The notes under the pieces were generated by a model. That model was not told the DNA's origin, did no database searches, and saw only the letters and a program-made list of their open reading frames with translations. From contig JACTAT010000247.1 in NCBI GenBank assembly GCA_014526335.1, positions 89,501 to 153,500 of the forward strand: DNA of 64,000 nucleotides, read 5' to 3'. The stretch's first letter is position 1; every line of letters starts with the position of its first letter. Source of the DNA: Chrysaora quinquecirrha (Eukaryota > Cnidaria > Scyphozoa > Semaeostomeae > Pelagiidae). The position numbers and the translations under genes were made by a program. This document shows, in pieces, positions 60,001 to 64,000 of the stretch.

Positions 60001-63000
60001 GAATTGGGTGAAAAAATGTTCAAATAGAAGCACGTTTTGAAATTTTGATTAGTTGCTCATTGCATTGTTGAAGAGAGAAGGCAAGCTGTTAAGAAACATT
60101 CTTCGAGAGATGGCTTTTGAATGTGGATTTTGTGATAGCCATTTCAATAACAAGAGTAATCTAAATCGGCATTTGAAGAACAAACACAAAAGTTGTTACA
60201 AAGACTTGAAATCTGTAAAAGATGAATTAGACCTGGACAGCGAAATAGTGAGTGAAAATGATGATGATTATGATAGTGGTGATGACTATCACAATGATGA
60301 TGATGATGATGATGATATTGAAGATGACGATGAAGTTGATGGTGATGATGAAATCCCATTGCAAAATGTTTGGCCTGTGATGCTTGCTGAAGTAAATGAT
60401 GATGAAGATATTATACAAGTTTTCAAGAGGAATTTCATATACTGCAAAAGTTTTGAACATGATGAAGTTGTGAAAGCAATCATCGGAACCATGAGAAAGG
60501 CAAAGGAAGAAGTTGGTATGAGTTTTGAAGAAGCGTTTCACTATGCGATTGATAAAAGAAAGTTCTTAATCATGCGTCAGACAGCAATGGATGCAGATGA
60601 TGAAAATGCAACAGACGATGATAATGATGATGTCTTTTTGACGCACTAACTTACATGTATGTGAACAGAGCAGCTTGCATTTAATCGTCATTATGGAAAA
60701 ACAGAGCTCGTTAGGTTTGAGGAGGATAAAGAAGTCAAATGTTCAATATTTACTCGCACTGAAGATGATTTTACTGGCTATAGTTTTAAAAATAATCATG
60801 CTCAGAAATGAAGCAAAACATGGATAACAAACTTGGAACTCTTCTATCAATGCTTACAAGCCAAAATGTTGTTGGTGGAGGAATGGCGAAGAGTGTTGGG
60901 GACAATAAAACTCTGTAGAACATTGACTTGAACAATAAAAACCAAAATTGTGGACTATGAATATTAATATCATCATCATAATAATATCATCATGTTCTAC
61001 AAAAGATCTATCGACTTTTTTCTCTTGTCTTTCTGAACGCGCTAATAAATGATGATCTCAAATCTGATAAAAAATGAAAGAAAAATAAATAAATAAAAAT
61101 AAAAAAAAAGGCGGAAAAAGATGTTTTATGTAAACGAGACTTGTCACATGATCTACAGATCACTGAGACTCGATTGACAAAACACGTGATTCATAGATCA
61201 CCGAATTTTGATTGACAGGTCAACCGGTTTTGATTGACATGTCGGCATCCTTTGTGTTCCCGTACGCTCGTTTTTCCTCTACTACTTACCTGGGACGTAA
61301 GTCAGCAGCATTTACAACCCATTCAAGACATGAAATTCGGAGAAGCCTATTAGTATTAGAATGGGTTGGACTGTTGTCAGCACAAAATAGTACGAGGGAT
61401 ATTTCATCTGCAAATATGTTATTAAGGTAGGAGAATACACTCATACTGACACGCACAGGGGAAACAATTAAAATATCATTGACCAGCTAACAGAGGGCCT
61501 GAAAATGATGAGAAGATAAGTATGTTTAACAAGGGTATCCAACTTTGGGTTTTTTTGAAAATGCCCAGTCATTCAGGGGAACAAGGGTTATCGCAACTCA
61601 AGGAGGCAACAAGGAATTCCTCTCACGAACAAGGCAATTTCCACACTTCTCGCATACACTGCTGATAACGAAATTTCCGGCATATAATCATACAAGTAAA
61701 GGTTGTGCTAATGCAATGCTTCCATAACCCTAAAATGTAAGTTTTTCAAACGAAGCTATGAACAAGAACGCTTATAGGAAGAAAATGCAGCAACAAAATA
61801 AAAAAAGCTCCCTTGTCGAATTTGTATGAAATCTTCTTTTAAATGCAATAATCTTGGTGATCCAATGTTTTTGTGTAATTACAAGAATAACCAGCCGCAG
61901 TGCTGGAAGATCTTAGTAGCCAATCACCGCAAGATTAGGAATGAAGAAGTCCTTTATTTTGCTGGTAACTTGTGCAACCTTTGATTTTCGCACTGTACTA
62001 TTCTATTAATTTTAGGGAATAGTCATTAAGTATCTGCAAGGGTGCAGGGCTGGAGGCATAATATGCTCAACTTTATGAGCTTTTTTTCCAAGTTACCCAT
62101 TCAATCCAATATCACCAAAAAAGTTATCAAAGACAGAATGATGGCAGATATTGGATCAAATCAAACAGCTCTCAAAATTACCCCTACCGTAAAGCTTCAT
62201 TTTTGTGCCCCCATTTACCGTATTTTGCCCCCCTTTCCTTCCAATTTGACTTCCAAAACTGAAAGGATTTGTAAAATAAAGATCAGACTCAAAATAAGCA
62301 CCCCAATTTACCCCTTTTCACCGATTTTCAGCAGAATGGCAAAGCTTTTATTCTTCTGCCCCCATGTACCTAATTTGCCCCCATTTTGACCCCATTTGAC
62401 TCCAAGAAGTGAAAAATTTTGAAAAATAAAGGTCAGATTCGAAAAGACACCCCAATTTAACCCTTTCTACCGATTTTCAGCAAAATGGCAAAGCTTTTAT
62501 TCTTCTGCCCCATTTACCTAATTTGCCCCCATTTTGACCCCATTTGACTCCCAGAACTGTAAAATTTTGAAAAATGAAGGTCAGATTCGTAATTAGCACT
62601 CCCAAATTACCCCTTTCTACCGATTTTCAGCAAAATAGCAAAGCTTTTATTTTTCTGCCCCCATTTACCTAACTTGCCCCAAATTTTGTCCCCAATTGAC
62701 TCCCAGAACTGAAAAATTTTGAAAAATAAGGGTCAGATTTGTAATTAGCACCCCAAATTACTCCTTTCTACCGACTTTCAGCAAATTCGTACCTCCTTTA
62801 TTTTTTGTACACATTGACCTAATTTGCCCAGCATTGTGTCCCCATTTGACCCCCAAAACTGAAAAACTTTGAAAAACAAAGTTCATATTCGAAATCAGCA
62901 CCCCAAATTACCCATTTCTCCCAGTTTTCAGCAAAATCGCACAACTTTCATTTTTGACCAAATTTTTTCTCTGGTGGGACGAAGTGGGACGCAAAGGCGG

Positions 63001-63393
63001 AAAGGGTTTAAGGAGAAATGGGTCGATAACATTGTCAAACAGCATCGCAAAGTGAGAGTCAAACTGGATAGCAACGAAGCTGCCGTGTTATTATACCATG
63101 TCCGCGTAAAACAGCTTGTATATTCTGACGATGCCTATGATCGTGTTGACAAAGTGGTATCGATTATAATGAAAAACAGCAATGTAGGTGATAAAGAGAT
63201 TTAATATTTTTCGTCCTTGATGTAAGTTTCCCTTTTTTTCAGCCTAGGTTGTCTCACACACACTACACGCTGGCTCCAGTTAGAGACAGAAAGATGCAGC
63301 CAAACAGAAGTAGAAAAACATCGGATGCTGTACCTCAGTCTTTTGATAATAGAAAATTAAAACCAGATGATGCGAGACGTAAAAAGATATCAG
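45015..63393 (+). CDS. ANKRD55: ANKRD55-like ankyrin-repeat protein, at least ten exons
   Basis: Exons read by me: 45015-45042, 45188-45286, 45375-45532, 48770-48879, 50273-50333, 51731-51859, 52536-52720, 53742-54271, 54715-54893 and 63243-63393, with phases that all agree. They encode consecutive ankyrin repeats: LPPFHAAARQGN, RGYTALMYAV, GWSDGCEAVLSFGA, EGMTPLHWAAFHN, GKNPLHWAAQ, GGKTPLHFAAAAGN and RTALHWACALGECRCV. The block GMTPLHWAAFHN and the order of repeats match vertebrate ANKRD55. A Ser-rich tract coded by TCATCG-like repeats (53996-54054) follows, then a disordered tail. The last exon has YTLAPVRDRKM, like the LAPLPDQKF region of ANKRD55. Ankyrin repeats bind proteins; vertebrate ANKRD55 is linked to cilia. 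The gene runs off the window. The start could be at 44904. Confidence 0.75.
46380..46515 (+). repeat. (CTTCTTGAT)n and (CTT)n microsatellite
   Basis: CTTGATCTT units followed by CTT/TTTC runs lie in intron 3 of the ANKRD55-like gene. The minus frames here give only Lys/Glu runs. Confidence 0.9.
46610..47025. mobile_element. PIF/Harbinger-like MITE, 416 bp, TTA target duplication
   Basis: GGGCCTGTTTATATGG at the left and CCATATAAACAGGCCC at the right are perfect inverted ends. TTA precedes (46607-46609) and follows (47026-47028) the element, the 3-bp target typical of PIF/Harbinger. Subterminal ATCCCACCTTCCAGC is repeated several times in both orientations. It lies in intron 3 of the ANKRD55-like gene. 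Confidence 0.85.
47100..47425 (+). pseudogene. LINE C-terminal remnant
   Basis: VHIQSIRLLAYEVYKPL, then TTSYGIKSLSFQGPKIWN and ITSARIPRQFKNLLKTWF appear in order, the C-terminal pattern of CR1/jockey-type LINE proteins. No RT core is left. Confidence 0.55.
47918..48660. mobile_element. MITE with CCGTAAATCC ends and TA flanks
   Basis: The left end CCGTAAATCCTCGAATAA and the right end TTATACGGATTTATGG are inverted repeats with TA on both sides. The interior repeats AAATAAGCC. It contains a second MITE. Confidence 0.65.
48218..48622. mobile_element. Nested MITE with ~40-bp inverted ends
   Basis: GGGGGTACTTC...ACGTGCCGCCCA at the left pairs with TGGGCGGCACATCTAGT...GAAGTACCCCC at the right. It lies inside the MITE at 47918-48660. 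Confidence 0.7.
48880..50272. other. Intron 4 of the ANKRD55-like gene, nothing recognised
   Basis: AT-rich, with no repeat pair or frame that I can assign. Confidence 0.4.
50385..50890. mobile_element. Foldback/MITE-like element in intron 5 of the ANKRD55-like gene
   Basis: About 150 bases at the left, including GGTAGCTGTATCGAGTAAGG and AATCCTCTCC, recur inverted at the right (GGAGAGGATTCCCTTACTCG and CGGCTACCATTTTCC), about 220 bases apart. It is non-coding and the exact ends are unclear. Confidence 0.55.
51968..52332. mobile_element. MITE with CTAATAAACGCCG ends and TA flanks
   Basis: CCGTTTTTTCTCTAATAAAC at the left and GTTTATTAGTGGTATACGG at the right are inverted, with TA outside both (51966-51967, 52333-52334). 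ATAAACGCCGCC occurs several times inside. Confidence 0.65.
52721..53741. other. Intron 7 of the ANKRD55-like gene, nothing recognised
   Basis: No conserved protein, repeat pair or RNA gene could be read. Confidence 0.4.
55140..55420 (+). pseudogene. Possible LINE 3'-end remnant
   Basis: EGAAPPYLSDI followed by decayed segments resembles the HGSAPPYLSDL block near the C-terminus of several LINE families. No other block is clear. Confidence 0.35.
55547..57000 (+). repeat. Left arm: nine to ten tandem ~150-bp units
   Basis: GGGGTAAWTTGGGGTGCT recurs at about 55639, 55789, 55938, 56090, 56237, 56389, 56540, 56688 and 56836. Each unit contains TCAGTTCTTGGAGTCAAATG, ATGGGGGCAAATTAGGTAA and TTTGCCATTTTGCTGAAAAT. 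Confidence 0.9.
57202..57576 (+). CDS. Uncharacterised frame inside the composite element
   Basis: This is a 124-residue frame. The part from VELVLDDDFLDICLEAINDH to GFLAIELHKDRQGYRLIHWA looks like a genuine helical protein segment. Just upstream, in another frame, NENHPDKDGDDLDNELNDLL also looks coding. It may be a decayed gene of the element or a captured host exon. I recognise no family. Confidence 0.25.
   Translation: MTSWKVASNDLRGCCHWSKLQQICKTMHNQDGNGDTFGKPSWVFPNDTTSSYIVELVLDDDFLDICLEAINDHARNDQEFQNQVGQFLRNEQGRIFLKGFLAIELHKDRQGYRLIHWAWNPNLK
58371..58578 (-). pseudogene. Inverted, truncated copy of the C2H2 gene (C-terminus only)
   Basis: It is the reverse complement of about 60440-60649, nearly identical, including the stop codon. 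It breaks at 58578, where the repeat units begin directly. Confidence 0.75.
60110..60649 (+). CDS. C2H2 zinc-finger protein with acidic middle, in the right arm of the palindrome
   Basis: From ATG 60110 it encodes 179 residues (the frame is open from 60053). One C2H2 finger lies at residues 4-24 (CGFCDSHFNNKSNLNRHLKN, then KH). A very acidic stretch coded by GATGAT repeats follows (about residues 48-79). The C-terminal ~95 residues include FKRNFIYCKSFEHDEVVKAI and MSFEEAFHYAIDKRKFLIMR. An acidic end finishes at TAA 60647-60649. The same C-terminus is present inverted in the left arm. It is probably an element-encoded DNA-binding protein; I do not know the family. Confidence 0.55.
   Translation: MAFECGFCDSHFNNKSNLNRHLKNKHKSCYKDLKSVKDELDLDSEIVSENDDDYDSGDDYHNDDDDDDDIEDDDEVDGDDEIPLQNVWPVMLAEVNDDEDIIQVFKRNFIYCKSFEHDEVVKAIIGTMRKAKEEVGMSFEEAFHYAIDKRKFLIMRQTAMDADDENATDDDNDDVFLTH
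62140..63006 (-). repeat. Right arm: about five ~150-bp units, inverted
   Basis: These are the same units as 55547-57000 in the opposite orientation (CACCCCAAATTAC near 62307, 62449, 62600, 62751, 62901). The inner border, GGATCAAATCAAACAGCTCT near 62153, pairs with AGAGCTGTTTGATTTTTGAT near 56970. Confidence 0.9.
63013..63183 (+). CDS. Candidate exon next to the right end of the composite element
   Basis: The segment is open in phase 0 from an AG at 63011-63012 to a GTAGGT donor at 63184, and would join in phase both to exon 54715-54893 and to exon 63243-63393. It encodes EKWVDNIVKQHRKVRVKLDS and continues to VDKVVSIIMKNSN. It weakly recalls a death-fold (CARD) helix pattern but is too short to tell. 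The following intron would be only 59 bases. It may belong to the ANKRD55-like gene or be chance. Confidence 0.3.
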
Positions 63394-64000
63394 GTATTTC
63401 TAACTTTTTATGCGACATCAATATTTGTCGTTGACATGAAACTGGCACTTATTGAGAATAGTAACTGAATACGAATAAGTAAGAATGCATACGAATAAGT
63501 AAGAATGCATAAAGAAAGCACAAACTATTTACATAGGCCAGGATACACTAATCCAATATCGTTCCTTGTTACAGTTAAATATAATTGGGAAACGCTCACT
63601 TTAGGGTATTTGTCAAGTACTCAAAGCTATGGTGGATGAAACTGTTGAACTGGTAAACTTTCTAATTTTCTGATGCCAAATAATACCGTAATCATGCACG
63701 TCCCCGACTGTTTGGAGTTGATGCGATTTTAAATGGCTATTGACACTGCCCCTTTTCAAAGGTTTTCCCCTTGTTGTAAGTTATGCTCTCTTTGCTTTTC
63801 TCTACGGAAAGCTTCTTGTTGATTTTTTGCTGACGTTTTCAAATGATACTGAATTGCGTCCGAAATGCGGTGTTAATTGACTGAATATTCAGTCATTATC
63901 GTATTTTCAAACAGGTCTTACAGTAGAAAGCGTAAAAAGTTCAGATAGGCCTATACACTCAATTTGTTCATAAGAAACCTCTTTTAAGAAACTGTAGAAG
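63394..64000. other. Intron of the ANKRD55-like gene to the window end
   Basis: A GTATTTC donor follows the exon. A short direct duplication ACGAATAAGTAAGAATGCAT lies near 63472-63509. Nothing else is assigned. Confidence 0.4.

Larger units (their letters stand above)
57724..61279. repeat. 3.5-kb imperfect palindrome (inner foldback element)
   Basis: The left arm begins GAGGAAAAACGAGCGTACGG and the right arm ends with its complement. The arms meet at a ~37-base loop around 59061-59097. Terminal parts contain repeats of GACATGTCAATCAAAA type. Inner parts consist of ~120-bp units with ACTATAGTCCGGACTATAGT, itself a perfect palindrome: about eight units in the right arm, fewer in the left. The left arm lacks the part equal to about 59680-60430, so its copy of the C2H2 gene is cut to the C-terminus (58370-58578). 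Confidence 0.85.
55547..63006. mobile_element. Composite element with piggyBac-like ends, 7.46 kb
   Basis: The left end CCCTTTCCGCCTTTGCGTCC and the right end GACGCAAAGGCGGAAAGGG are inverted and flanked by TTTAA on both sides (55542-55546, 63007-63011), close to the TTAA target and CCC start of piggyBac elements. Inverted arms of about 1.45 kb (left) and 0.87 kb (right) consist of ~150-bp tandem repeats. The interior holds short decayed frames and a second, 3.5-kb palindrome. No piggyBac transposase was recognised. The whole lies in an intron of the ANKRD55-like gene. Confidence 0.65.

Overview
The window looks like intron-rich, AT-rich metazoan DNA, most likely from an invertebrate. A cnidarian is my guess from the style of the repeats, but nothing here proves it. 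Three host genes can be recognised by reading exons and splice sites: an SRSF10-like SR splicing factor (+, exons from 7631 to 13832), the 3' half of a NOP16-like ribosome-biogenesis gene (-, 25659-28868), and an ANKRD55-like ankyrin-repeat gene (+, from about 45015 past 63393). Most of the rest is mobile DNA, much of it nested.

Layout: 1-2175 holds three kinds of tandem repeat. 3046-7066 (-) is a decayed, intronless transposon gene with a FEN1/XPG-like nuclease core and a C-terminal CXC-type cysteine cluster. 7631-17365 is the SRSF10-like gene. Its second intron has the sequence of a minor-spliceosome (U12) AT-AC intron and contains a piggyBac-like MITE. Exons 3-5 lie in a nearly identical 3.14-kb direct tandem duplication, which may be real or an assembly artefact. 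18427-25220 is a nest: a short LTR-type element, MITEs, a LINE split by a second LINE and by a pogo/Tigger-like MITE, and inverted minisatellite arrays. 25659-28868 is the NOP16-like gene with a LINE in its intron. 30427-31619 is the 3' end of a Penelope-like element between inverted repeats. 32338-39603 is a second, intron-containing relative of the 3-7 kb element, bounded by about 135-bp terminal inverted repeats. 41380-44190 holds LINE fragments and another minisatellite.

45015-64000 is the ANKRD55-like gene. Its introns hold a PIF/Harbinger-like MITE, two TA-flanked MITEs (one with a further MITE inside it), a foldback, and a 7.46-kb composite element (55547-63006). That element has piggyBac-like ends, 150-bp tandem repeats in both arms and a 3.5-kb palindrome inside that carries a C2H2 zinc-finger ORF.

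The most unusual biology is (1) two divergent copies of a transposon family that joins a flap-endonuclease-like core to a CXC-like domain, probably the Academ superfamily, (2) the U12 AT-AC intron inside the RNP1 motif of an SR-protein gene, with its acceptor duplicated, and (3) the double-nested palindromic element in the ANKRD55-like gene. No bacterial genes, CRISPR arrays, rRNA or tRNA genes were seen.
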